Source of the DNA: a virus
DNA length: 55,534 nucleotides
Virus record (IMG/VR): IMGVR_UViG_3300031277_000003
Location: 1-55,534 of that record
Reading direction: 5' to 3' (one strand)
Below the pieces are notes generated by a model. The model saw only the letters and a list, made by a program, of their open reading frames with translations. It ran no database searches and was not told the DNA's origin. Positions 1 to 6,968 of this stretch are shown one piece after another (positions within the stretch are counted from its first letter, which is position 1; each line of letters opens with the position of its first letter). A program made the position numbers and the translations under genes.

Positions 1-30
1 GTTTCCTGTTTTTAGGGTTGTAGAGATTGT

Positions 31-1011
31 TTACTTGGGGGGTGAACATAATCCATACTCATAATTCAGTCTATCTTTTTTGATTTCTTTTTCATTATTT
101 ATATGATACTCCTTATCGACAAAGCCATCTTTATTTGTACCTCTTAAGTGTGGTTGCCACCAATATAAACCGGTGTGTTTACCAAATAATTTATTATCTT
201 CCATGTATTGTTTGAAATGACCGCGCTGAAAATGCAATCGCTGATGAATATCTGAACTCACAATTGGGCCTATTCTTTTTTTACCACCGCATGATAAATC
301 CACATTTAAAACATGGTATGAGTATAATGGTAGAAGCCCTTTTTTAATTCTCTTTTTGTTTACTTTTTCAGGACGTTGTATTTCTTCTGTTGATATATTT
401 TTACAGTTTAACAACATTAGAAATGAACCAAGAAATGGAACATCGTATAAAACCCCGTCGTCAAACCTTGTTGGTTTCTTTCCAAATGGTATATTACATA
501 CATTACTATTGTATTGTTCATAATTTTTTGATACAATTTCAAGATTTGTATCATTATTATATATACTTTTTGATTTTATAATGTTTAAATCATTTGAATT
601 AAGTAACGATCCTACTTTTACGACTGAAAAACTTGGAATTACAGTAAATAAATCATAAGATATGTTTTTTACGATAGAATAAACTAATATTATTTCGTTG
701 TTTAATTGATGACATAATAAAACACATTTACCATTTTTATCTAATTTGCCAGAATCGTCCACTTTATCATAGTGCTCAAAAATAGTATATTCAAACGGCA
801 GTCTATTAGCAGTATTTTTACTCATAAACCACCCTAACTTTTCTTTAATCTCAATATTTTCTAATGATTGTGTATTAATATCTCCAATGTGGAAAACAAT
901 GCTTTTTTGTATCATATTTTTAATAAAAATTATTTCGGTATCTTTTAAAAGGAGCGTTACCAAATTATTTTTACTGCTGCACAAATCTCCCAATATCTCA
1001 TGTTTCCACAT
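31..1011 (-). CDS. Conserved phage protein, unknown function
   Basis: 326 aa. The N-terminal two thirds show nothing I recognise. The last 70 residues carry a signature I associate with many phage hypothetical proteins: RGHFK near residue 263, then LFGK and YWWQPHLRG at about 275-291. Conserved His, Arg and Trp suggest a nucleic-acid or metal-binding role, but this is inference. It is the most 3' gene of the leftward block at this edge. If the genome is circular, the next gene downstream would be the one at 55041-55379. The upstream leader contains a strong hairpin. The gene is AT-rich compared with the early genes. Confidence 0.75.
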   Translation of the reverse strand: MWKHEILGDLCSSKNNLVTLLLKDTEIIFIKNMIQKSIVFHIGDINTQSLENIEIKEKLGWFMSKNTANRLPFEYTIFEHYDKVDDSGKLDKNGKCVLLCHQLNNEIILVYSIVKNISYDLFTVIPSFSVVKVGSLLNSNDLNIIKSKSIYNNDTNLEIVSKNYEQYNSNVCNIPFGKKPTRFDDGVLYDVPFLGSFLMLLNCKNISTEEIQRPEKVNKKRIKKGLLPLYSYHVLNVDLSCGGKKRIGPIVSSDIHQRLHFQRGHFKQYMEDNKLFGKHTGLYWWQPHLRGTNKDGFVDKEYHINNEKEIKKDRLNYEYGLCSPPK

Positions 1012-1044
1012 ACACTATCTCCTGTTGATAATCCCTGACATTTA

Positions 1045-1095
1045 AAGTGCAAGGCCGGTCAGGTTCCGGCCGTTCGGGAGCTAACCTATGCACTT
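1045..1095 (-). promoter_or_regulatory. Two-tier hairpin in leader of the 326-aa gene
   Basis: AAGTGCA at 1045-1051 pairs with TGCACTT at 1089-1095. Inside it, GGCCGG at 1053-1058 pairs with CCGGCC at 1066-1071. No T run follows on the minus strand, so it looks like a structured leader or processing site rather than a terminator. Confidence 0.4.
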
Positions 1096-1111
1096 GTTCA
1101 ATAATTCAACC

Positions 1112-1336
1112 TCATCCCTTCTCAATCGGAAATGCTGTTTTTTCTGATATAGTTTCCACCCCGTTTAGAAAACTATCTATATCAATCTTTCTGACTATAT
1201 AATTTCTACCGTTATGAATAACCTGAACATCGCAACAACTCTTGTATGATATAGCAAAGGCATCAACAATCGCCTGTTCTAATGTAGCGCCGAAGTTAGC
1301 ATTGATAACAATTTTACATATATGACTATTCTCCAT
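1112..1336 (-). CDS. Small hypothetical protein
   Basis: 74 aa. The start is set by an AAAGGAGG ribosome site just upstream of the ATG. The sequence looks like a small alpha/beta protein (CKIVINANFG, then a helix around AIVDAFAISY) with no motif I recognise. It lies 26 nt downstream of the HNH gene and is probably cotranscribed with it. Confidence 0.6.
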   Translation of the reverse strand: MENSHICKIVINANFGATLEQAIVDAFAISYKSCCDVQVIHNGRNYIVRKIDIDSFLNGVETISEKTAFPIEKG

Positions 1337-1362
1337 TTAATGCCTCCTTTTGTTATTTATTA

Positions 1363-1701
1363 TTATTCAATCGGATACCCGTCCAACCCAATTTTTTTAA
1401 TCACCTTCCCGCTCTTCTCGAACGCCTGTTTAACAGAATCATGGCACTGTTTGCAGAGTGATTGAAACGGGCCGTTCCAGAACTTGACCATGTTCCCGCG
1501 GTGCGGTTCGATGTGATCGCAAACCATATCACGAGAATTCATTACCCTTCCACATATTGCGCACTCTGGATATTTAGCAATTTGATATGCCCTTATCTTT
1601 CTCCACCTTGGAGTACGGTATAGGTGGCTATACTTTCCGGCGCGTTCTCTGTGAATATCGGGTTCGTGATACGGTTTATACGTTTTTGATTTTTTAGGCA
1701 T
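1363..1701 (-). CDS. HNH endonuclease
   Basis: 112 aa from the ATG at 1701; an in-frame start at 1773 would overlap the upstream gene by 80 nt. Visible motifs are YRTPRWRK at about 28-35, CAIC at 47-50, DHIEPHRG at 62-69 (the catalytic DH pair), an Asn near 76 and CKQCH at 83-87. The four cysteines bind structural zinc. HNH proteins of this type commonly lie next to the terminase and assist DNA packaging by nicking. Here the terminase lies at the opposite edge of the window, on the same strand, which supports circular adjacency. The gene overlaps its upstream neighbour by 8 nt, suggesting translational coupling. Confidence 0.9.
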   Translation of the reverse strand: MPKKSKTYKPYHEPDIHRERAGKYSHLYRTPRWRKIRAYQIAKYPECAICGRVMNSRDMVCDHIEPHRGNMVKFWNGPFQSLCKQCHDSVKQAFEKSGKVIKKIGLDGYPIE

Positions 1702-1879
1702 CGGTATTCTTAATTGGTTTTCCGTCGAGGTATTGACCTGGCTCTTCGCAGTCATCATTTTTTTTACTATCATTCATAACGTAATCGATAAGCTCTTGGT
1801 TCGATACCGCAAGCGCGTTGATGGCGATGGTAAGATCCTCGATTAATTTGCAGAGTTTTTCAAATTGTGGATCGGTCAT
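1694..1879 (-). CDS. Small hypothetical protein
   Basis: 61 aa. The ATG overlaps the TGA of the upstream gene (ATGA), the normal coupling in this genome. Residues 5-35 look like an amphipathic helix, followed by an acidic tail. No family recognised. Its 3' end overlaps the HNH start by 8 nt. Confidence 0.6.
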   Translation of the reverse strand: MTDPQFEKLCKLIEDLTIAINALAVSNQELIDYVMNDSKKNDDCEEPGQYLDGKPIKNTDA

Positions 1880-2058
1880 TGTTTATTACCCCGCAATTTG
1901 AAACGCCGGTGCCAACAGCGTTGAGGATAATTCGCGTCGTATGTCTTCGATGCATCTACTATCGAAACAAAATTAAGGCGCTTGTCTCCTGGTTTCAGGT
2001 TCGACAGTTCGCACTCACCGAGAGTATTCTGCGGACAGTTTTCAATACTGCATACCAT
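1876..2058 (-). CDS. Small cysteine-rich protein
   Basis: 60 aa from the ATG at 2058, which follows a TTGGAGGA ribosome site; a TTG four codons earlier lies inside that site and is unlikely. The N-terminus has four cysteines within about 20 residues (CSIENC, then C and CEL), suggesting zinc binding. Unknown function. Confidence 0.6.
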   Translation of the reverse strand: MVCSIENCPQNTLGECELSNLKPGDKRLNFVSIVDASKTYDANYPQRCWHRRFKLRGNKQ

Positions 2059-2298
2059 CTTATCCTCCAATCAATACCGTTGCCCCCTTTCCCCCAAATA
2101 TTATTAGGGTTAGGGGGGAGTGTTGCCTGGCTGCAATCGTCACCACTGCCGGGTTATCCGGGGGCGTCGCGGCGGTTAGTATCCGGTCGCCTGCTGCTGG
2201 TGTACAGTCACGTGCGGCAGGGCGTTAATGTTGTGACCTGTCATTCAGTCACCCACCCGATGATATTAGATTCTATCATCAATGCCGCACTCCCTATA

Positions 2299-2333
2299 AA
2301 ACAAAAACGGGCCGCCGTTACCGGACAGCCCGC
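2299..2333 (-). terminator. Rho-independent terminator (leftward)
   Basis: On the minus strand CGGGC pairs with GCCCG, with an inner CCG/CGG stem, followed by TTTTTGTTTT. It lies 70 nt downstream of the 86-aa gene and about 240 nt upstream of the 60-aa gene, so leftward transcripts must pass it. Confidence 0.65.
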
Positions 2334-2352
2334 GACTCGATGCACTATTGTC

Positions 2353-2388
2353 GCCCGGTGTTGCAACATCTCGCAGCGCCACCCGGGC
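2353..2388 (-). other. Intergenic GC hairpin
   Basis: GCCCGGTG at 2353-2360 pairs with CACCCGGGC at 2380-2388 with one bulged base. No T run follows. It lies between the stop of the 86-aa gene and the terminator at 2299-2333. The rest of 2059-2404 holds no convincing gene; the only other structure is the C-rich/G-rich stretch around 2088-2118. Confidence 0.45.
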
Positions 2389-2404
2389 CGGTAATCCAGA
2401 CGTT

Positions 2405-2665
2405 TCATGCATCGATATTATCCTCATATCGCATCATATCGCAATAATTACTGCCTGGATCAGCATTGATCTCACATTTTACCGCGACATTACCGTGACC
2501 GCATTTAGCGCATTCCGGGCAATCTATATTGGAGGCTATTTTTAGAAGTTCCTTAACCTCATCGAATTTTAAAATATCTCCCTTTTGACGTACCTTAAGC
2601 GCCGGAGTGGCATATCCGTTCTCATCCCTGCGTATAACCATCGTGTATCTTTTAAATTTCGGCAT
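2405..2665 (-). CDS. Small hypothetical protein with Cys pairs
   Basis: 86 aa. A basic N-terminus (PKFKRYTMVIRRDE) is followed by a CPECAKCGHGN motif near residues 54-64, which resembles a small zinc knuckle. A GAGGT ribosome site precedes the ATG. The gene lies between intrinsic terminators on both sides, an unusual setting. No function assigned. Confidence 0.55.
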   Translation of the reverse strand: MPKFKRYTMVIRRDENGYATPALKVRQKGDILKFDEVKELLKIASNIDCPECAKCGHGNVAVKCEINADPGSNYCDMMRYEDNIDA

Positions 2666-2682
2666 ACAATAAATACCTCAAA

Positions 2683-2717
2683 TAAAAAATACCCCGCACT
2701 GTGTGATCATGCGGGGC
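2683..2717 (-). terminator. Rho-independent terminator (leftward)
   Basis: On the minus strand CCCCGCA pairs with TGCGGGG (7 bp, 11-nt loop), followed by a T-rich run. It lies immediately upstream of the 86-aa gene, so it interrupts the leader rather than ending an operon. Confidence 0.7.
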
Positions 2718-2879
2718 AGATCCAATATACCATGCCGAAACTGAAGCATGGCTGACGCAATCCGGGTGCAGCTCGACCGTCTACGGCACACTCCTGAACA
2801 CCGACTCCTCTGCACTCGCGTCGGTTGGTAATCCTCTCGTAATTGCGCCATCTTTGTCCTATCTAAGGATTTTCCTAAA

Positions 2880-2951
2880 TAAAAAACCGGTATTGTATTT
2901 AACCTTCCCTCCCCCACTGCGACGAAAGGGAGGGCGAAACACAATACCGGT
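2880..2951 (-). terminator. Long-stem terminator (leftward)
   Basis: ACCGGTATTGT at 2886-2896 is exactly complementary to ACAATACCGGT at 2941-2951. Inside this 11-bp stem CCCTCCC pairs with GGGAGGG. On the minus strand the stem is followed by TTTTTTATTT. Confidence 0.7.
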
Positions 2952-3051
2952 CTGTTTGTCTTTTCCCGGTGTCGCAGTGTATTTCAACGAACAAAATCCC
3001 TATAAACATACATCCGTTTCCCAGCCGATGCAAGATATTTTTTATTTGAGA

Positions 3052-3079
3052 CAAAAAAAGCCCTGTCCGGAGACAGGGC
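3052..3079 (-). terminator. Rho-independent terminator (leftward)
   Basis: On the minus strand an 8-bp stem GCCCTGTC/GACAGGGC with a 4-nt loop is followed by seven T residues. This is the strongest of the serial terminators in the leader. The minus strand holds no convincing full-length gene between here and 3310. Confidence 0.8.
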
Positions 3080-3119
3080 ATAAAATTAAAAATGTCCAAA
3101 ATCTCTAAATATCTAACCT

Positions 3120-3149
3120 TCAGCTACCTTTGCGTATCATGTAGCACAT
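3120..3149 (-). CDS. Possible 9-codon leader peptide
   Basis: A GGAGGAGG ribosome site (3157-3164) stands 7 nt before an ATG that opens MCYMIRKGS and a stop. The start codon lies inside the perfect palindrome GCACATATGTGC (3144-3155). The first strong terminator follows about 40 nt downstream, the arrangement of an attenuator leader. Chance is possible for so short an ORF, but this ribosome site is among the best in the window and has no other gene to serve. Confidence 0.4.
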   Translation of the reverse strand: MCYMIRKGS

Positions 3150-3309
3150 ATGTGCCCTCCTCCAGGAATCACCCTGTCACAGTTAAGTTTCGGCCAAAAT
3201 ATAACTGAATAAAATTATGCATACGGAAGTAATATAATAAAAATTCTGGCATGAAGCTACTTTTTTCAACCTGTAAAAAATCCCGACTTTGGGACTATAT
3301 TTTTTTATC

Positions 3310-3338
3310 TTGTATCGTATACGTTTTAGTTGTATATT
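3310..3338 (+). promoter_or_regulatory. Early promoter P1 with spacer operator
   Basis: TTGTAT, a 17-nt spacer, then TATATT. The spacer begins with the near-palindrome ATCGTATACGTT. The layout matches P2 at 3549 almost base for base, so a shared repressor or activator is likely. It lies 21 nt upstream of the first rightward gene. Confidence 0.7.
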
Positions 3339-3359
3339 ATAAAGGAAAGGAGAATAAAC

Positions 3360-3521
3360 ATGCATACGGTAAAAATGTGGACTGCAGCGGAAATGGGACG
3401 AAAGGGTGGGAAAATAAGTCGTCGAATACTTACTCCGGAACAAGCCAGGGAAATGGTAAGAATACGCGAAGAGCTCAAACGAGCAAAAACAGCCTCAAAT
3501 AATCCAAATATTGTGCAATAA
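3360..3521 (+). CDS. Small basic protein, first early gene
   Basis: 53 aa from the ATG that follows a GGAAAGGAG ribosome site; an in-frame ATG at 3330 lies inside the promoter. AAEMGRKGGK and LTPEQAREM match a pattern common in small phage and plasmid proteins (a GRKGGK patch and a helical second half). Possibly a DNA-binding regulator, but unproven. It is followed by a second promoter of the same design. Confidence 0.65.
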   Translation: MHTVKMWTAAEMGRKGGKISRRILTPEQAREMVRIREELKRAKTASNNPNIVQ

Positions 3522-3548
3522 TCTGAATACGCTTTTTTAAAATAATCC

Positions 3549-3577
3549 TTGCATCGTAAACGATTATGTTGTATATT
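3549..3577 (+). promoter_or_regulatory. Early promoter P2 with spacer operator
   Basis: TTGCAT, a 17-nt spacer, then TATATT. The inverted repeat ATCGT-AA-ACGAT overlaps the end of the -35 box and the start of the spacer. It is almost identical to P1. Confidence 0.7.
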
Positions 3578-3614
3578 ATAGGTATAACCAAAACAACCAA
3601 CCGAGGAGGAACAG

Positions 3615-3869
3615 ATGAATAGATTAACATGGCAAAACGGGTATGAATGTCACTACGGAGATACCACAGTAGTGATATCCACCAACGTGGATCTTGACGA
3701 CGATTACGATTGGCCGCGCACTCACAAGGCTCTTACTCGCGAGGGGCGGTCCATCCGTGTTATTATCAATCATGACGCGACGGGAACAGCCACGCCAGGT
3801 ACTGGTGATACTGTTGTGCGGTCAATCCCACGAGGCTGGACCGTCGGCGATCGAGATTTTGCGGCATAA
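3615..3869 (+). CDS. Hypothetical early protein
   Basis: 84 aa. The ATG follows GAGGAGGAACAG. Rich in beta-branched residues; no recognised domain. A hairpin (ACGGGC-AAAC-GCCCGT) lies just after the stop, and the next gene begins 76 nt on. The shared leader motif CAACCAACC...GGAGGA also precedes the next gene, suggesting duplicated translation signals. Confidence 0.55.
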   Translation: MNRLTWQNGYECHYGDTTVVISTNVDLDDDYDWPRTHKALTREGRSIRVIINHDATGTATPGTGDTVVRSIPRGWTVGDRDFAA

Positions 3870-3945
3870 GGTCGAAACGGGCAAACGCCCGTATGCCGGT
3901 TAATCCGGTACTGACGAGACCAAATCAACCAACCAGGAGGACAGA

Positions 3946-4125
3946 ATGAGAGCTACCGCAGTTGTAAAAGCGAAAAATGGCGTAATGGGATTCACACTAT
4001 TTCTGAACGATTCTGAATATGGTCATTATCCCTGCGATGATGGGCGGTTTCAAGAATCGATGAATGCGGCATTATCTGACGCTGCCGATTATGGATATAC
4101 CGAGATATCGTTTATTGATGGATAA
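3946..4125 (+). CDS. Small hypothetical protein
   Basis: 59 aa. Starts MRATAVVKAKNG after a CAGGAGG ribosome site and ends YTEISFIDG. It resembles small phage proteins with a beta-hairpin and one helix. No function assigned. A GCCCC/GGGGC hairpin lies between its stop and the next ribosome site. Confidence 0.55.
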   Translation: MRATAVVKAKNGVMGFTLFLNDSEYGHYPCDDGRFQESMNAALSDAADYGYTEISFIDG

Positions 4126-4170
4126 CCCACCCACCCCGCCCCGGCAACGGGGCATCACCGAGGAGGAAAT

Positions 4171-4329
4171 ATGACAATAACAATGAATTGCCCGGTATGC
4201 GACTCGGGAGAGTTCACGGTAGAACTGCCGGAACTCAAATTAGAATTAATTGCTCACGAAACAGAAACGGTATCGAAAGCAGAATTTCAGTGCCCGGAAT
4301 GCGGAAAGCTTTTTTGGATAACAGGGTAA
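4171..4329 (+). CDS. Small zinc-ribbon protein
   Basis: 52 aa. Two CPxC motifs, CPVC at 7-10 and CPECG at 41-45, frame a beta-rich core, giving a four-cysteine zinc ribbon. The start follows GAGGAGG. Small zinc ribbons of this size are common in phage early regions, possibly binding DNA or host enzymes. Confidence 0.65.
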   Translation: MTITMNCPVCDSGEFTVELPELKLELIAHETETVSKAEFQCPECGKLFWITG

Positions 4330-4344
4330 TCAGGAGGCGTGCAA

Positions 4345-4575
4345 ATGACACAACCAACCGACATTTGCCCCTACTGTCGCCAGTCGTATACGGATTGGGA
4401 CGAGCACAAAGCCCACTGCCACGAGCTGCGGCGGATGCGGTCGTTCAGCTACCCAAGCTTACGGCAACGTGAACCGGAGAGCACGACAGAACGGCTTCGT
4501 AAAATCCGGCAATACGCCGGGAACATAGAGAAAAACCTTGGATTTATCCACGAGGGAAATAATGACATCGGATAA
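4345..4575 (+). CDS. C2H2-like zinc-finger protein
   Basis: 76 aa from the ATG 7 nt after CAGGAGG; a GTG two codons earlier is too close to that site. CPYC near residue 9 and a HKAHCH cluster near 21-26 suggest a C2H2 finger. The second half is basic and helical (RLRKIRQYAG). It overlaps the next gene by 14 nt. Confidence 0.6.
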   Translation: MTQPTDICPYCRQSYTDWDEHKAHCHELRRMRSFSYPSLRQREPESTTERLRKIRQYAGNIEKNLGFIHEGNNDIG

Positions 4576-4762
4576 CGCTATCACCCTGGCTAAATCCCTG
4601 GCAAACTCAACCGGGCACTCATGGTGGTTGATCACCTTCGTGTTTGATGATAAACTATACCGGCACGTCCGGCGTTTTCCGGACCTGTCGGATTATCCGA
4701 AACTGGTTGTTGTGAATGAAATTAAACCCGATAAGGAGGGGACAGATGCAATTCCTCATTGA
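4562..4762 (+). CDS. Small hypothetical protein
   Basis: 66 aa from the ATG after GAGGGAAATA. Contains HSWWLITFVFDD and a basic stretch. Overlaps the upstream gene by 14 nt and the next by 17 nt, consistent with a compact early operon. No family recognised. Confidence 0.5.
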   Translation: MTSDNAITLAKSLANSTGHSWWLITFVFDDKLYRHVRRFPDLSDYPKLVVVNEIKPDKEGTDAIPH

Positions 4763-5003
4763 TAACTTCTATCTGATTTTTTCTTTGTGCTTGATCATCA
4801 TTGCCGTGGTTTTACTGTTTCTATCGTTTCACCGGCCGTCGATACAGTGCCGGTTTTGCAACAAAAAAATGTCCGCCCATGATTTCGAGCTTCATTTCTG
4901 CAAAGAGAAGTACATCGAGTTAAGCAAATCAGTAGCGAAAAAAAGCGGAGGGACTGTCCATTCGGTGATGTTCTTTAACACAAGAACAGGATGGAAACCA
5001 TGA
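4746..5003 (+). CDS. Membrane-anchored zinc-finger protein
   Basis: 85 aa from the ATG after AAGGAGGGGACAG. Residues 4-27 form one hydrophobic helix (FYLIFSLCLIIIAVVLLFL). CRFC near 35-38 and HDFELHFC near 44-51 give a C2H2-type finger on the other side. The same helix-plus-finger plan recurs at 5491-5664, so the two are probably paralogues. Confidence 0.6.
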   Translation: MQFLIDNFYLIFSLCLIIIAVVLLFLSFHRPSIQCRFCNKKMSAHDFELHFCKEKYIELSKSVAKKSGGTVHSVMFFNTRTGWKP

Positions 5004-5134
5004 TAATGCACTCAATTGCTAAACCTCGGCCGGAAATCCCGAAAAGGGTTAGAAACGCTGAAAAGATGCTGAAAATCCTGTATCCTGGTCTATACGCAGA
5101 TCGCCGGGTATCGAAACTGTCAGCACATGGATGA
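5000..5134 (+). CDS. Very small basic protein
   Basis: 44 aa. The ATG overlaps the previous stop (ATGA) and the 3' end overlaps the next start by 8 nt. Sequence is basic with KPRPEIPKRVRNAEKM. Coupling on both sides supports a real gene; function unknown. Confidence 0.45.
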   Translation: MIMHSIAKPRPEIPKRVRNAEKMLKILYPGLYADRRVSKLSAHG

Positions 5135-5339
5135 ATTGCACTTTGAAAAATTAAAAATCTTATGCGCCAGATACGGATGGTGGCATCATATCAAGGATTA
5201 TATTTTTCCATTCTGCGGTTTCCCGAAATCCGGACCGGAGGAAGCGCCGGCGCCGAAGGAAAAACTGATGCACCGCATTAAAATCTCGAATTCCTCAGTC
5301 AGTTACGCCCGCCGATCCCACCGGAGCGGGCGGTCATGA
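5127..5339 (+). CDS. Small hypothetical protein
   Basis: 70 aa. Starts MDELHFEKL within an 8-nt overlap with the previous gene; its stop overlaps the next start (ATGA). Has YGWWHHIKDYIFPFCGF near the middle. No family recognised. Confidence 0.5.
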   Translation: MDELHFEKLKILCARYGWWHHIKDYIFPFCGFPKSGPEEAPAPKEKLMHRIKISNSSVSYARRSHRSGRS

Positions 5340-5494
5340 GATCCGGGAAAATAACCGATCGTGCAGCACTGCGATATCTCCGCAGGATGGAGCGGGGATA
5401 TGATATCCGTCCATGGTATATAATATGGGGGATTCTCCTCGCTGCTGCCGCGGGGTGGCTATTCATATTTGGGTTCATTTGGAGGATGTTATGA
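5336..5494 (+). CDS. Small single-pass membrane protein
   Basis: 52 aa. Basic N-terminus (about residues 1-26), then one hydrophobic segment at 27-48 (WYIIWGILLAAAAGWLFIF). ATGA overlaps at both ends. Unknown role; it sits between genes of the membrane/zinc-finger type. Confidence 0.5.
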   Translation: MRSGKITDRAALRYLRRMERGYDIRPWYIIWGILLAAAAGWLFIFGFIWRML

Positions 5495-5664
5495 AAGATT
5501 TCATCATTATCGGCGGTTCGATTCTGTTTTGCTTGGCACTGGCAATTATAGCCAGCTACCGGGAGTTTAAAAACGCCCCTTTCCAGTGCCAGAAATGCGG
5601 GAAGATTTTTAAAAAATCCGAGTGGCTTGAATACTCGAACCATGTCAGGAGTTGCAATGGATAA
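5491..5664 (+). CDS. Membrane-anchored zinc-finger protein, paralogue
   Basis: 57 aa from the ATG that follows GGAGGATGTT and overlaps the previous stop. One N-terminal hydrophobic helix (residues 3-20) is followed by CQKCGKIF and NHVRSC, a C2H2/C2HC finger. Same plan as 4746-5003. Confidence 0.6.
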   Translation: MKDFIIIGGSILFCLALAIIASYREFKNAPFQCQKCGKIFKKSEWLEYSNHVRSCNG

Positions 5665-5842
5665 TTGGAAATCTTTTAAAATGCCGTTCGGAAAATATTC
5701 CGGCGATACGATGTATATTATTTATATCAATGATTTTTCTTACATCGAATATCTTGATACACTTAATTTGCATCCGGATATTAGGGCAGCTGTGGACGCT
5801 GCCATTGAGCATAAAAATAAAACAGATCCATGGAGTAAATAA
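5657..5842 (+). CDS. DUF3820-like protein
   Basis: 61 aa from the ATG after CAGGAGTTGCA. MPFGKYSGDT followed by DFSYIEYLDTL matches the FGKYKG...DPSYLxWL signature of DUF3820 proteins, small phage and bacterial proteins sometimes found next to or fused with DnaQ-type exonucleases. A direct role is not established. Confidence 0.65.
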   Translation: MDNWKSFKMPFGKYSGDTMYIIYINDFSYIEYLDTLNLHPDIRAAVDAAIEHKNKTDPWSK

Positions 5843-5845
5843 TTC

Positions 5846-5918
5846 CCCCGCCGGGTGAGTGGTTACTTCGGGCCGGTCGGTGGTCCTCCACGGTGTCGGC
5901 CGGCCACCGGCGGGAATT
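5846..5918 (+). other. Long inverted repeat upstream of 114-aa gene
   Basis: AATTCCC...GCCGGGTG on the left pairs with CACCGGCGGGAATT on the right, with an inner GGCCGG/CCGGCC-type stem. The right arm, a 16-nt block at 5903-5918, is repeated exactly at 6284-6299 right after the next gene. No clear T run on either strand. Confidence 0.5.
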
Positions 5919-5938
5919 ATATAAAAGAAAGGAACGTT

Positions 5939-6283
5939 ATGGATAATTGTATCGCCCGCCGGATTTTGATTACTGAAACGAAGTATGTTGCCCAAAAAAA
6001 CGATGGCTCTATTATAGACCGATTCAAAGCTGCAAAGGAGGTCGCCAAATCGCACTGGCTCGTTACTAATGAGGACGACCGCTTTCGTGGAGCCATTGGT
6101 GGAGTCATGATGTCTTACGGCGAAGGGACGCCTGAGTATGAACGCATTGAGAAAGAGATGCGCATGCTCAACCAGTTCTCCGCCATGATGCAAGCGGCCA
6201 AGGCCGGTTTATCAGTACAAGCGCCTGATACAGAAGACGGATTTGAACCGATAGGACTATTGAAACTATGGCGCGAGGAATAA
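5939..6283 (+). CDS. Hypothetical protein flanked by direct repeats
   Basis: 114 aa from the ATG after GAAAGGAACGTT. Helical, with DRFKAAKEVAKSHW and a Met-rich MRMLNQFSAMMQAAK segment near the C-terminus. No family recognised. A 16-nt direct repeat (5903-5918 and 6284-6299) brackets the gene, suggesting it was inserted as a unit beside the hairpin. Confidence 0.6.
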   Translation: MDNCIARRILITETKYVAQKNDGSIIDRFKAAKEVAKSHWLVTNEDDRFRGAIGGVMMSYGEGTPEYERIEKEMRMLNQFSAMMQAAKAGLSVQAPDTEDGFEPIGLLKLWREE

Positions 6284-6316
6284 GCCACCGGCGGGAATTT
6301 TGAGAGAGGAGATATT

Positions 6317-6544
6317 ATGGACGTTTATGATGTAGTTAAAAAGCTTCTTGGCCCAATAGAACCAATTGGGGATTCCGGTATTGACGAAAAACGGTTTTCC
6401 AACCTGATCGAAACTGAAAAGCTGGTTAATCAACTTTTATTCGACATATCACAAGTAGCTTCATACAAAGATTGCCCTGAACATTCTCGTAAAATCGCAG
6501 GCGAACGGGCTGAACAATTTTTGAAGGATATCAAGGAGGAATGA
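6317..6544 (+). CDS. Conserved phage protein, unknown
   Basis: 75 aa after GAGAGGAGATATT. MDVYDVVKKLLGPIEPIGDS...NLIETEKLVNQLLFDI is a pattern I know from many phage early regions: a small all-helical protein of unknown role. The next gene follows after 3 nt. Confidence 0.65.
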   Translation: MDVYDVVKKLLGPIEPIGDSGIDEKRFSNLIETEKLVNQLLFDISQVASYKDCPEHSRKIAGERAEQFLKDIKEE

Positions 6545-6547
6545 ACG

Positions 6548-6745
6548 ATGTTCCCAGAACTTAAACTTTCATGTTCAGACAGTTTCATCGAGCTCCAGGC
6601 GCTAATGACCAAGCGTGACGGCATGGTAGCTGAAAACATATACCTGGAGCATGCCGGTGATATGCCTATTTACGGTAAGCAGAATTTCGACATCATTGCC
6701 GAAAAAATGCGGGCGTTGAAGGAGGTAAACAATGGCGATGTATAG
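6548..6745 (+). CDS. Small hypothetical protein
   Basis: 65 aa. Ribosome site AAGGAGGAATG lies in the tail of the previous gene. Overlaps the next gene by 14 nt. No recognised motif. Confidence 0.55.
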   Translation: MFPELKLSCSDSFIELQALMTKRDGMVAENIYLEHAGDMPIYGKQNFDIIAEKMRALKEVNNGDV

Positions 6746-6968
6746 AAAGCCTAAAGCATGGCAACTTGACTACGATAAAGCCTATGTCCGGAAACGTGGC
6801 TATGTGTGGTTCTCACTCGGCGTCTTTCGTTGGATTCCTACCACAAACCAGAAACGCCTTAAACGCGGCCCGATAATCATGTTGTTTTCTTGTGTGACCA
6901 ACGAGGCGGAACAATTCATACGCTGCCTCGAACGGGCGGAGAAAAATCCGCATTGCGGGGGAAAATGA
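6732..6968 (+). CDS. Small basic protein
   Basis: 78 aa after AAGGAGGTAAACA. Strongly basic (YRKPKAW, RKRGYVWFSLG, NQKRLKRGP), suggesting nucleic-acid binding. The stop overlaps the next start (ATGA). Confidence 0.55.
   Translation: MAMYRKPKAWQLDYDKAYVRKRGYVWFSLGVFRWIPTTNQKRLKRGPIIMLFSCVTNEAEQFIRCLERAEKNPHCGGK

Noticed and set aside
1867-2394. Plus-strand frame of 175 codons
   Set aside because: It is antisense to coupled minus-strand genes with ribosome sites and has non-natural composition.
2678-2944. Minus-strand frame in the terminator-rich leader
   Set aside because: It reads through two terminator hairpins; the Arg/Ser/Cys-rich product looks like translated RNA structure. A weak AGGA site near 2855 was not enough.
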